A stretch of DNA of 64,000 nucleotides. Source: Cryobacterium levicorallinum. Its GTDB lineage: Bacteria; Actinomycetota; Actinomycetes; Actinomycetales; Microbacteriaceae. Under the pieces are notes generated by a model. The model had not been told where the DNA came from and made no database searches. It saw nothing but the letters and a program-made list of their open reading frames with translations. This document shows, in pieces, positions 37,634 to 46,190 of the stretch. Position 1 is the first letter of the stretch; each line of letters begins with the position of its first letter. A program made the translations under genes and the position numbers. The stretch is from NCBI RefSeq assembly GCF_004402405.1, contig NZ_SOFE01000014.1, forward strand, positions 335,567-399,566. Reading direction: 5' to 3'.

Positions 37634-39340
37634 ATGTCGAACGAAGAAGTACAAGCGTCGCCACTTCCCGTGGTGCCATTTGATCTCATTGTGATCGGGG
37701 CTGGGATAAATGGCCTTGGCATAGCTCGGGACGCCGCCTCCCGCGGCCTGCGTGTGGCCGTGGTTGAACAAGACGACTTGTGCAGCGGTGTTTCAGCGTG
37801 GTCTGGACGACTCATTCACGGTGGTCTGAGATACCTTGAGCACAAGGATTTTGCCTTGGTGCGCGAATCGCTCAAGGAGCGAGAGCGCCTCTTCAAACTG
37901 GCGCCCCACCTTGTCCGTCCCGTTCCGTTGCTCATGCCGTTCTACGCAAAGAATAAGCGTCCGGCATGGTTGATCCGGCTGGGCATGATCGCCTATGACG
38001 TGTTGTCGTTTGATAAAACGCCGCCGAATCATCGCATCCTGTCCCGCGAGAAAGTGCTCGCGCGCTTTGGCGGAATGGAAAAAAAGGGGCTCGGCGGTGC
38101 GGCGCTGTTCATCGACGGCCAGGTTGAATACGCCGAACGCCTGTGCGTTGAGCTCGCCATCGCCGCGCAGGCAGATGGCGCCGTCATCCTGACACACTCC
38201 AGGGTGGACTCGCTCCTGTCGCGCGGTACGACCGTAACCGGCGTGCGCTACTCCGACGCTGCGACCGGTGAAAGCCGTGAAATCTATGGTTCCGTGGTTA
38301 TGAATGCGGCGGGGCCCTGGTTGGACTGGGTGTTGAACGCCACGCCAAAATCCAATCTCGCCCAGACTGAGAAGCAGCTCATTGGCGGTTCAAAGGGCAG
38401 CCACATTATTGTTGACGCCTTCGAGGGCGCGCCCACTGACGTGGTCTACTACGAGTCTCAGTCCGACGGACGCCTTGTTCTGGTCATTCCGTGGATGGGG
38501 CGCTTTTTGATCGGGTGCACCGACGCGTTGTACGAGGACGAGCCGGGAACCGCGCGTGCGGAGTCCAATGAGGTTGAGTACCTCCTCGCCGAGGTGAACG
38601 CACTCATTCCGCAGGCGAAGCTCACCGTCGACGACATCCTCTTCACCTACAGCGGTGTGCGTCCGCTGCCGTATGCCCCCGGGGTGCCGGAGTGGAAGAT
38701 CCCCCGGAGCCACGTCATTCATGACCACGCTGGTACTGGGCGAAAGGGCTTGTTCTCCGTCGTTGGCGGCAAGCTGACCACGTTCCGTCAGCTGGCCGAA
38801 GATGCCGTTGATATCACGTACCGCAGCCTGGGTCGACCGCGAACGAAAACCAGCACGCGGGATATGCCATTACCCGGCGCACGCGTGGCGAACTGGCCGG
38901 AATTTCAGAAGGCATTTATCGCTGCACCTGGCCTGGACCGGGAAACCAAGAAGCGACTCCTGAAAATTTACGGAGTTCGCGCGGATTCCGTGTTGGATCT
39001 CGTCAGGGCGGATGCCTCGCTCGGCGAAAAATTCGACCCACTGTCGAATGCGATCGCGGCAGAGCTGGTCTTTGCGGTGAAGTATGAAATGGCCAAGTCG
39101 CTGACGGACGTGTATGCACGACGCACCCTCATCGCTTTTGAACCCGATCACGGATTGGCTTCGGTATCTCGGGCAGCCGACATTTTGGGCGAGACTCTGG
39201 GCTGGGACGCCCAGCGGCGCGCGGTGGAAATTGCCGGCTACGAGAAGTGGCTGGAACATCTTGCTGTGCCCGGCCGCGCCCTGAAATCGCAGTCGAATGG
39301 TATTGCTGCGGCCGGCACCGGTTCAGGGGAAACCACGTGA
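37634..39340 (+). CDS. GlpD-like FAD-dependent polyol-phosphate dehydrogenase
   Basis: A protein of about 568 residues in the glycerol-3-phosphate dehydrogenase family. The FAD site LIVIGAGINGLGIARDAASRG and the GlpD signature SGRLIHGGLRYLEH are clear, and the C-terminal DAO_C-like domain is present. The family includes GlpD and EryB, which oxidise glycerol-3-phosphate and erythritol phosphate at the membrane. I chose the ATG at 37634, with AAGGA 5 bases upstream; an ATG at 37574 is in frame. It overlaps the next FGGY kinase by 4 bases, a kinase-dehydrogenase pair as in glycerol and erythritol catabolism. Confidence 0.87.
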   Translation: MSNEEVQASPLPVVPFDLIVIGAGINGLGIARDAASRGLRVAVVEQDDLCSGVSAWSGRLIHGGLRYLEHKDFALVRESLKERERLFKLAPHLVRPVPLLMPFYAKNKRPAWLIRLGMIAYDVLSFDKTPPNHRILSREKVLARFGGMEKKGLGGAALFIDGQVEYAERLCVELAIAAQADGAVILTHSRVDSLLSRGTTVTGVRYSDAATGESREIYGSVVMNAAGPWLDWVLNATPKSNLAQTEKQLIGGSKGSHIIVDAFEGAPTDVVYYESQSDGRLVLVIPWMGRFLIGCTDALYEDEPGTARAESNEVEYLLAEVNALIPQAKLTVDDILFTYSGVRPLPYAPGVPEWKIPRSHVIHDHAGTGRKGLFSVVGGKLTTFRQLAEDAVDITYRSLGRPRTKTSTRDMPLPGARVANWPEFQKAFIAAPGLDRETKKRLLKIYGVRADSVLDLVRADASLGEKFDPLSNAIAAELVFAVKYEMAKSLTDVYARRTLIAFEPDHGLASVSRAADILGETLGWDAQRRAVEIAGYEKWLEHLAVPGRALKSQSNGIAAAGTGSGETT

Positions 39341-40893
39341 GCAAGCACTATGTTCTTGCGCTAGATGAAGGATCCAGCAGCGCGCGAGCGATACTCGTTG
39401 ATCCTGACGGTCGAATCGTAAGCGAATCCGCGACACCGATTAAGGCACGTTTCCCCTCTACGGGTTGGGTCGAACTTGACCCGTGGGACCTGTGGAACGC
39501 TGCGAAGGGGGCCATGGACCGAACCATGGCCCAGGCAGGAGTGACCGCTTCCGACATTGCCGCGGTCGGCGTGACTACCCACCGTGAAACCTGCCTCATC
39601 TGGGACCGTCAAACCGGGCAGCCGGTCTATAACGCAATCATGTGGATGTCGAAGCAGACAGATGACATCGTCGCTCGGTGGTCAGCCGACGGCCTCGATG
39701 GGCAAATCCGCGCCCGGACGGGGCTGCGCAACGACTCGTTCTTCTCGGCTGGCAAGCTGGCTTGGCTCCTCGAGCACGTGCCAGATGTGAGAAGGCGGGC
39801 GCAGCTGGGAGAACTAGCCGCTGGCACCGTCGAAACTTGGTTGTTATGGAATCTCACCGGTGGGCGCTCCCACCTGACGGATCCCAGTTCGGCTTCGCGT
39901 ACCGCCTTGTTTAATATTGGCGAATGCAAGTGGGACGAATGGTTGTGCGCTGCGTACGGTATCCCGATGGAGTTGCTGCCTGAAGTCGTGCCATCCGACT
40001 CCTGTTTTGGCTATTTAGATGCTGCCGTGCTGCCGGGCGGCCACGCGGCGAGTGTTCCGGTAATGGCCATTTTGGCGGATCAGCAAGCCGGACTCTTTGG
40101 CCAGGCATGTCTGGAAGCCGGATCCGCGAAGAACACCTATGGAACGGCGGGTGTCCTCACGGTCAACGTCGGCGATGCACCCCTAATCGTTGACGGTATG
40201 ACCAGCAGCGTCGCGTGGACGCTTGGCGGTCGAACGACCTATGAAGCCGAGGGCGTCGTTTTTCATAGCGGTCAAACTTTGCACTGGCTTCGCGACAAAA
40301 TGCGGGCGATTGATTCTTCGGAAAGCAGCGAAGCGCTTGCTGCCAGTGTTCCCGACAATGGCGGCGTGTACTTTGTTCCGGCATTTGCCGGACTCTGCGA
40401 CCCGCACTGGGACCGGAACGTTCGGGGTGCGATTGTTGGGCTCACGCTAGAAACTGGCATTGAGCACGTCGTCCGGGCGGCCCTAGAGGCAATGGCCTAC
40501 CAAACTCGCGACAACATCGACGCCCTAGCCCGAGGTGGTATGCGCATACCCACCCTCAAAGTCGACGGTGGGGGGATTGCCAATGATTTCCTCTGCCAAT
40601 TTCAAGCAGACATCCTCGGCATAGCCGTGCATCGACCGCATGGACTCGAACGCACTGCCCTCGGCGTAGCGCACGTCGCTGGATCCGGCGTTGGCCTGTG
40701 GAACGGGGCGGACGACATCGCTGCGTCCTGGCGAGTCGAGCGTGTATTTGAGCCAGCCATGTCGGAGACGCGGCGTGAGGAGCTCTACGCCGGTTGGCAG
40801 GATGCTGTCACTGCCGCCCGCGGGTTGCCCCTTCGCAAACCCTCCTCACAAATACTTCCCGCAGACAACCAGCCGCTGCTGGTTGCGCGCTAA
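39337..40893 (+). CDS. FGGY-family kinase (glycerol/erythritol kinase-like)
   Basis: A 518-residue FGGY kinase. The phosphate loop LALDEGSSSARAILVD and the segment YFVPAFAGLCDPHWD resemble glycerol kinases (VPAFTGLxAPYWD), and LKVDGGGIANDFLCQFQADI is the second signature. The GTG start overlaps the upstream stop (GTGA). It presumably phosphorylates a polyol that the adjacent GlpD-like enzyme then oxidises. Glycerol itself is possible, but the wider gene set suggests a longer polyol. Confidence 0.88.
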   Translation: MSKHYVLALDEGSSSARAILVDPDGRIVSESATPIKARFPSTGWVELDPWDLWNAAKGAMDRTMAQAGVTASDIAAVGVTTHRETCLIWDRQTGQPVYNAIMWMSKQTDDIVARWSADGLDGQIRARTGLRNDSFFSAGKLAWLLEHVPDVRRRAQLGELAAGTVETWLLWNLTGGRSHLTDPSSASRTALFNIGECKWDEWLCAAYGIPMELLPEVVPSDSCFGYLDAAVLPGGHAASVPVMAILADQQAGLFGQACLEAGSAKNTYGTAGVLTVNVGDAPLIVDGMTSSVAWTLGGRTTYEAEGVVFHSGQTLHWLRDKMRAIDSSESSEALAASVPDNGGVYFVPAFAGLCDPHWDRNVRGAIVGLTLETGIEHVVRAALEAMAYQTRDNIDALARGGMRIPTLKVDGGGIANDFLCQFQADILGIAVHRPHGLERTALGVAHVAGSGVGLWNGADDIAASWRVERVFEPAMSETRREELYAGWQDAVTAARGLPLRKPSSQILPADNQPLLVAR

Positions 40894-40927
40894 AAATATC
40901 CCCAACACGAACGAAAGAGGAATGACC

Positions 40928-41800
40928 ATGGGCAAATTTGACCCGGCAGAAATAGTTGAAAGCGCCCGTCGCGGAGGCTACGCCGTTGGCGGTTTCAACA
41001 TGCACAACGTCGAGACAACACAGGCGCTGCTCCAGGCGGCCGAATTGGCGGATGCCCCTGTGTTCATGCAAGTGGGGCGCGCGGTAGTGCCACACATGGG
41101 TCTCGCCGAATCATTTCGGATGACACAGCGCGAACTGAGCAAATCAGACGCCCAAGCCGTCATTCACCTTGACCACGGAACGTATGACGAAGTTTTCGAA
41201 GCCCTGCGGCTGGGCTTTGACTCCATCATGTTCGACGGCTCCCACCTGGACTTTGAAGACAATATCAAAGCCACGAAGTATGTCGTAAAAGTTTGTCACT
41301 CATTCGGCGTTCCGGTGGAAGCTGAACTGGGCAAGATCCCGGATGCGAATACGGCCATCAACTGGCCGGACTTCTACACGAGCGTGGACGAAGCTGAACG
41401 CTTCGTCGCTGAAACCGGGGTCGACTTTCTGGCAATTTCGGCCGGGGTTATGCACGGTGTGACGGCTACGGAGCCGTTGCCCCTCGACATTGAACGCATT
41501 GCGCGCATTCGCGACGTGACCGGCATCCCCCTGGTCCTTCACGGCGCATCCGGCGTTCCGCTCGATGACATTCGTGCTGCGATCGCTGCGGGGATTAACA
41601 AACTCAATGCCGACACCGACCTGCGTCATGCTTTCCGCCGCGGTATAGAAGAAACCTGGGCACTAGGCGATCGTCAGTTAGAAGACGGAATGGCTGAAGG
41701 CCGGCGTCAAATGATCGAAGCCACCGTTCAGAAGATGCGCGAGTTCGGCTGCGCAGATCGATCGCAGAACCAGAATCTCGCCCAGGCAGTCACGGCATGA
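40928..41800 (+). CDS. Class II ketose-phosphate aldolase
   Basis: A 290-residue zinc aldolase of the FbaA/GatY group. The catalytic Asp82 and metal His83 lie in VIHLDHGTYDEV; further metal-site residues are Glu133, His176 (ISAGVMHG) and His205 (LVLHGASG). These enzymes cleave ketose phosphates to dihydroxyacetone phosphate and an aldehyde. I chose the ATG at 40928, with GAGGA 6 bases upstream; an ATG at 40922 is also in frame. The stop overlaps the E2-core gene by 4 bases. Confidence 0.9.
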   Translation: MGKFDPAEIVESARRGGYAVGGFNMHNVETTQALLQAAELADAPVFMQVGRAVVPHMGLAESFRMTQRELSKSDAQAVIHLDHGTYDEVFEALRLGFDSIMFDGSHLDFEDNIKATKYVVKVCHSFGVPVEAELGKIPDANTAINWPDFYTSVDEAERFVAETGVDFLAISAGVMHGVTATEPLPLDIERIARIRDVTGIPLVLHGASGVPLDDIRAAIAAGINKLNADTDLRHAFRRGIEETWALGDRQLEDGMAEGRRQMIEATVQKMREFGCADRSQNQNLAQAVTA

Positions 41801-42474
41801 GCGACACAACGGCTGCGCCCGTCGGAGTGACAACGCCGCTGAAAGGGATCCGGCGCACAGCTGCACGTCGTATGGTAGCGGCGTGGGAAGCGCCAGTCTT
41901 CCACCTGACCATCGAGATTGATATGACGGAAGCTTCGAAGGTAAAGCAGGTTGTGCCGGAAGCGACCGTCACGGACGTCCTGGTCGCAGCAGCAGCTCAG
42001 GCGCTTATTGCAGTGCCAGCACTTAACAGCTACGTCGGTGACGATGAAGTGACCGTTTTTAGTGAGGCGAATGTCGGCGTCGCCGTGGCCACCGATAAGG
42101 GCCTCACGGTGCCGGTAATCCACGGTGCTGATCGCCTGACCATGACTGAGATCGCGGCACGCCGTCGTGAAGCTGTCGATCGCGCCCGCACAGGAACCCT
42201 GGTCAGGGACGACATCACCGGCGGAACCTTCACCATCTCCAACCTCGGGATGATGGGAATCGATCGATTCGATGCAATTCTTAACATTCCGCAGTCCGCG
42301 ATCCTCGCTGTCGGGGCCACAAAGAAACGACACGTCTGGACCGAGGCGGGTGGCGAGTGGCTACCGATCGCGGAGTTCACTTTGACCTGTGACCACCGCT
42401 CAGTAGACGGAGCCACCGGCGCAACTTTCCTAAAGGCATTCAGTGATGCCCTCACCACTCCGATTGCCGTTTAG
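41797..42474 (+). CDS. 2-oxoacid dehydrogenase E2 catalytic core, lipoyl-less
   Basis: A 225-residue acyltransferase consisting of the catalytic (CAT-like) domain alone. The active-site motif is CDHRSVDG with His200 and Asp204. TTPLKGIRRTAARRM marks the domain's N-terminus, and FTISNLGMMGID is typical of the core. There is no lipoyl domain and no peripheral-subunit-binding domain upstream. The lipoyl domain is a separate gene 4.2 kb away (37329). The core would move acyl groups from lipoamide to CoA. Confidence 0.9.
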   Translation: MSDTTAAPVGVTTPLKGIRRTAARRMVAAWEAPVFHLTIEIDMTEASKVKQVVPEATVTDVLVAAAAQALIAVPALNSYVGDDEVTVFSEANVGVAVATDKGLTVPVIHGADRLTMTEIAARRREAVDRARTGTLVRDDITGGTFTISNLGMMGIDRFDAILNIPQSAILAVGATKKRHVWTEAGGEWLPIAEFTLTCDHRSVDGATGATFLKAFSDALTTPIAV

Positions 42475-42557
42475 CCAACTCCCGCCGCTCGGATGAGTCG
42501 TCTGTGTCTGGAGTGACGACTCGCGGCCCGGAACCAGCCAATCTGCGAGAATCACGT

Positions 42558-43283
42558 ATGGATGCATTGCTCGTCACTCACAGCGTCGGACACGGCGCAG
42601 CTGGGGATCTGGACGTATCTCTGCGAATGCTCAAGTACGTCGCGGCGAACCCAGAAACCCCCCGGCTGGTTCGGGTCTACCAGCCGGAGCCGACCGTTGC
42701 TTTCAGTCGACGCGAGAGCTTGCTCCCTGGATTCCCTGCTGCGGTGAGCGCAGCTGCCAGCCATGGCTTCACGCCTGTGATACGACCCGCCGGAGGACGA
42801 GCGGTTGCGTACGATGAATCATGCCTAGTCGTTGATCTCGTGAACGTTGAAGATGGTGCGTACGGAGGTCTCGATAACGAAGCTCATTTCAAGACGGTAG
42901 GGAATCAGTTCGCTGATGTCCTGCGAGAGTTGGGAGTGGATGCGCGGGTGGGTCCCGTGCCGGGCGAATACTGCCCCGGAACCTACAGTGTTAATGCCCG
43001 CGGCCAGGTGAAGCTCGTGGGAACGGCGCAACGCGTGACACGTGGCGCACGCCTCATGAGTGCCTCAATTCCCGTCGCTGAAACTGGTGCACTCATCGAC
43101 GTTCTGGTCGCGGTGAACCGTGAGCTCGACTTCGCCTGGAACGAACGCACATTCGGGTCGGTGCTCTCTGAAACGAGCGGAATGACCGCCGGCGATGTTA
43201 CCGACTCCATCGTTCGGGCGTTTGCTGGTCATCGGAGCGGCGAAATTCAGTATCACGTCTTAGCGAATCGCCTGGAATCATGA
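42558..43283 (+). CDS. Lipoate-protein ligase-like protein
   Basis: About 241 residues of the biotin/lipoate ligase fold. RPAGGRAVAYDE corresponds to the lipoyl-adenylate loop (RRxSGGGAVYHD in LplA), and VKLVGTAQRVTRGA contains the conserved lysine of the family. The start is uncertain: ATG 42558 has only a weak site, and GTG 42504 is in frame. Placed last in the operon with two split lipoyl-complex genes, it probably lipoylates the stand-alone domain at 37329. Confidence 0.78.
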   Translation: MDALLVTHSVGHGAAGDLDVSLRMLKYVAANPETPRLVRVYQPEPTVAFSRRESLLPGFPAAVSAAASHGFTPVIRPAGGRAVAYDESCLVVDLVNVEDGAYGGLDNEAHFKTVGNQFADVLRELGVDARVGPVPGEYCPGTYSVNARGQVKLVGTAQRVTRGARLMSASIPVAETGALIDVLVAVNRELDFAWNERTFGSVLSETSGMTAGDVTDSIVRAFAGHRSGEIQYHVLANRLES

Positions 43284-43336
43284 TCCACGAATGAATTCAG
43301 GGGGCGAAACAGTCGTTGCTTCTGGCGTGGCATTGG

Positions 43337-44872
43337 TCAGCTTGGATTTTTTTCTTCGTCGCTCGGTAGGTAATCGGCAGAACGCCCACGGGAGCGGGCG
43401 ACAGCCGATCGCCAGCGTTCTCTGCGTACGAGAGATTGCACTGGGTCCATGCCGGGAAGGAAGACTGAGGTTTCGCGGGGGAGTCGTGCGCATTCGTCGG
43501 CGCTCCATAACCCCGACGAGATGCCCGCCAAATGGGCGGCCCCGGTAGCTGAGAGCTCCGCGATATTGCTACGAATGACGTCTCGTTGGCTAAAATCTGC
43601 TTGCAGCTGCATGAGCCAATCGTTCTGTGACGGACCTCCATCGGTGAGTACGGTCTCTATTCGTGCACCCAATAGCTGTTCGACGGCCTCGAATAGAGCT
43701 TCCGTCTGAAGAGCCACCGATTCGAAGGCTGCACGGGCCAGCTCAGCGGGTTTGGTTCCAAGACCAAACCCACAAATCACAGCAACCGCTTTCTCGTCCC
43801 AATAAGGGGCACCCAGGCCTGCAAAAGCAGGTACCAAGTCCACACCTTGGCTCGTGGAAACTGTCTGGGCGATTGCACTCAACTGTCCGGGGCCCATTCC
43901 CAGCAACTGACCCAACCATAGGAGAGTGGCGCCGGTGGAAAGAATTGTGCCCTCGAAAGCGTATACCGGATCAGGGGTGGCCCACGCGATGGTGCGCACC
44001 AAACCCCTCCCGTCGGCAGGGTCTGGCGCGCCCGGTTGGAGCAATCCCATGACCGAGCTGCCGCTGCCATGCGTCGCCTTGACTTGTCCAGGGCCTCGAA
44101 CCCCGTGAGCAAAAAGAGCCGCGTGAGAATCGCCCAGTACTGCGTAAATCCGAGTATCCGCAGGCAGCACTGGCACACCCACAATGGGGCCAGTTGGTTC
44201 GCTTGATGCCGCGAGACGCGGCATGCACTGGAGAGGAATCTGAAAAAGCTCGAGGAGCTCGAGATCCCAGCTCGCTGACTCGAGATTCAATAGTTGAGTG
44301 CGGCTCGCGTTGCCGAGTTCAATCCGATGTTCCCCGGTAAGAGAATGAACAAGCCAGGAGTCCACGGTGCCGACTGCAATACGACCGGCCATCGAAGCGG
44401 TTCTATCAGGGTCGATCTGGTCAAGCAGCCATTGGATTTTCAGAGCCGAAAACATGGGGTCAAGCGGGAGCCCCGTCTTGTGGCGCACAATGTCGCCCCA
44501 GCCCAGATCCTCGTATTCCGCTACCCGACTTGCTGTTCGACGGTCTTGCCAGCCGAGCATGGGGCCAAGTGCCTTGCCGGTCTCCCGGTCCCAGACAACG
44601 GCCGACTCGCGTTGGTTGCTCAAGCCGATTCCGCGAATGTCGACGTCACCATCCAGCCCTGCGAGTGCCGCAGTGATCGAACTAATAACACTCGACCTTA
44701 TTTCCTCAGCGTCCTGTTCGACCCAGCCGGGTCGGGCATCTACCCGGGATACCTTGACGGAAGCACGACTAAGGATTCGCCCTTCTCCGTCGACGACGAT
44801 TGTCTTCGTTGAGCTGGTTCCTTGGTCCACGGCCACAATTGCCGGGAGAACAATCTTGGTGCTGGGTGACAT
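43337..44872 (-). CDS. FGGY-family kinase (glycerol kinase-like), third copy
   Basis: A 511-residue FGGY kinase. VAVDQGTSSTKTIVVD is the phosphate loop, VPAFAGLGAPYWDEKA is glycerol-kinase-like, and ETVLTDGGPSQNDWLMQLQAD is the second signature. It is convergent with the lipoate-ligase gene and downstream of the beta-keto-acid cleavage enzyme on the minus strand, 83 bases away. I chose the ATG at 44872, with AGGTG 6 bases upstream; a GTG three codons earlier is also open. Substrate unknown. Confidence 0.86.
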   Translation of the reverse strand: MSPSTKIVLPAIVAVDQGTSSTKTIVVDGEGRILSRASVKVSRVDARPGWVEQDAEEIRSSVISSITAALAGLDGDVDIRGIGLSNQRESAVVWDRETGKALGPMLGWQDRRTASRVAEYEDLGWGDIVRHKTGLPLDPMFSALKIQWLLDQIDPDRTASMAGRIAVGTVDSWLVHSLTGEHRIELGNASRTQLLNLESASWDLELLELFQIPLQCMPRLAASSEPTGPIVGVPVLPADTRIYAVLGDSHAALFAHGVRGPGQVKATHGSGSSVMGLLQPGAPDPADGRGLVRTIAWATPDPVYAFEGTILSTGATLLWLGQLLGMGPGQLSAIAQTVSTSQGVDLVPAFAGLGAPYWDEKAVAVICGFGLGTKPAELARAAFESVALQTEALFEAVEQLLGARIETVLTDGGPSQNDWLMQLQADFSQRDVIRSNIAELSATGAAHLAGISSGLWSADECARLPRETSVFLPGMDPVQSLVRRERWRSAVARSRGRSADYLPSDEEKNPS

Positions 44873-44955
44873 GTTGAACACCTATTCATCATTGAATGCA
44901 AGTTTCCAAGGCTCACATGACGTGTGCAACTTGTCAAAGATTCGCCGGAAGTGAA

Positions 44956-45903
44956 TTACTTGATTTTGTACAGAGCTCTGGTCTCGTCCGGGGTTGCAAT
45001 GGGGCGGCCCACCTCACGGGCGATTTCCTGGGCCTGCTGAAGCAGCTCAAGGTTCGTGGGGTTGCGGGCCGGATCGTAGAAGAGTTCCAGTCCAGTCTTA
45101 ATGTGGCCCCCGAGCTCGATGGCCCTGCGGAGGATCGAGGTGTCGTCGAGTGCCCCTTGGCCCCAGATCGAGATGTACCAGGGGTGCTTCACCTTCGCTT
45201 CCTCGATCATCGAGAGGTAGTAATACAAGCTCTCCAGAGTCGGCTTCATGCCGTTCGTTCCGATGGGTTTCGTAGCGGTCAGACCATAGTCTCCGATGAG
45301 GTAGAAATCCCACATCGATCCGGGCGTGGAGAGCCCGTTGTTGACATAGTGCATGGCGTGCCGGAGGTGCCCTGGTTCGTAGACGCCGAAGACCATGGGG
45401 GTATTGTGCTCGCGCAGCATCCTGATTTGGCTGGCAACGCGCTCGTAGTTGAAACCGAATTCGGGGCCGATGAGGTAACCATCGGCATCCGTTTCTGTAG
45501 CGAAGAGCGTGAGCCCGGTGTCGACACAGGCGATTCGAACGTTTGCGTTCTCGACGAGGAAGGGTACGTGCTGAAGCCCGTTCTCGTCTCCCTTGAGGCG
45601 AAGGTTATTACAGGTGGTGGGGTACCAGGTGATGTCGGGATGTTTCTGCAGCACCTTGTCCCAGGTGCGCATGTAGTCCTTGTACGCGTCTTTGCCCATG
45701 AGATCGAAACTGGTGTTGTGTGCGTGGATCGCGCCCGCGCCGGCCTCCCAGCACCGAATAGCATCTTCCGCAATTTCATCGTAAGAAATTGGGGTGTTCG
45801 GGTTCATTTCTTTCGTGCGGATGCCGTTGATGTGAGACTCGATGATGACCGGATAATCCCAGTTCGGCTTCATATCTGCATATTTGTCGAGGGCAGTGCC
45901 CAT
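44956..45903 (-). CDS. Beta-keto acid cleavage enzyme (BKACE/DUF849)
   Basis: A 315-residue TIM-barrel protein of the BKACE family. Known members combine a beta-keto acid with acetyl-CoA, giving acetoacetate and a CoA ester; the prototype is Kce of lysine fermentation. The zinc ligands fit IHAHN (His60, His62) and the glutamate in KTGLELFYD. The residues after the HxH pair (NTSFD) differ from the common HxHVRD, so specificity is probably unusual. It is divergent from the epoxide hydrolase gene and upstream of the third FGGY kinase. Confidence 0.85.
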   Translation of the reverse strand: MGTALDKYADMKPNWDYPVIIESHINGIRTKEMNPNTPISYDEIAEDAIRCWEAGAGAIHAHNTSFDLMGKDAYKDYMRTWDKVLQKHPDITWYPTTCNNLRLKGDENGLQHVPFLVENANVRIACVDTGLTLFATETDADGYLIGPEFGFNYERVASQIRMLREHNTPMVFGVYEPGHLRHAMHYVNNGLSTPGSMWDFYLIGDYGLTATKPIGTNGMKPTLESLYYYLSMIEEAKVKHPWYISIWGQGALDDTSILRRAIELGGHIKTGLELFYDPARNPTNLELLQQAQEIAREVGRPIATPDETRALYKIK

Positions 45904-46122
45904 GGTTCACTTCTCTTTCTCACGAGGGCTGCATGTGCAGCGATTTGATGCCTTCGCAAAGCCGAACAACGACGTTCGGTTCCCGTCCGCAGACTGTAGC
46001 GCAGGTGCTGGAGCTCAACTTCGAGTCGACCAGCCTTTCGCCGAACCGCATGAATAGACGAACGAGCGCAACTTCTCAGTTGGCACGATTCGTCGCCACA
46101 TATACCCCGTCGGGATGTAAAG

Positions 46123-46149
46123 TGAATATACACGCAAATGCTGAATATA
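46123..46149. promoter_or_regulatory. Direct repeats TGAATATA in the divergent promoter region
   Basis: TGAATATA occurs at 46123-46130 and 46142-46149, 19 bases apart (about two helical turns). The second copy overlaps an AT-rich -10-like stretch before the epoxide hydrolase gene. A perfect palindrome GACACGTGTC (46156-46165) follows. The arrangement suggests a regulator binding site for the 45904-46190 region. Confidence 0.35.
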
Positions 46150-46190
46150 AAATTCGACACGTGTCCTGCACTGAACAAGGAGGTTCAAGA

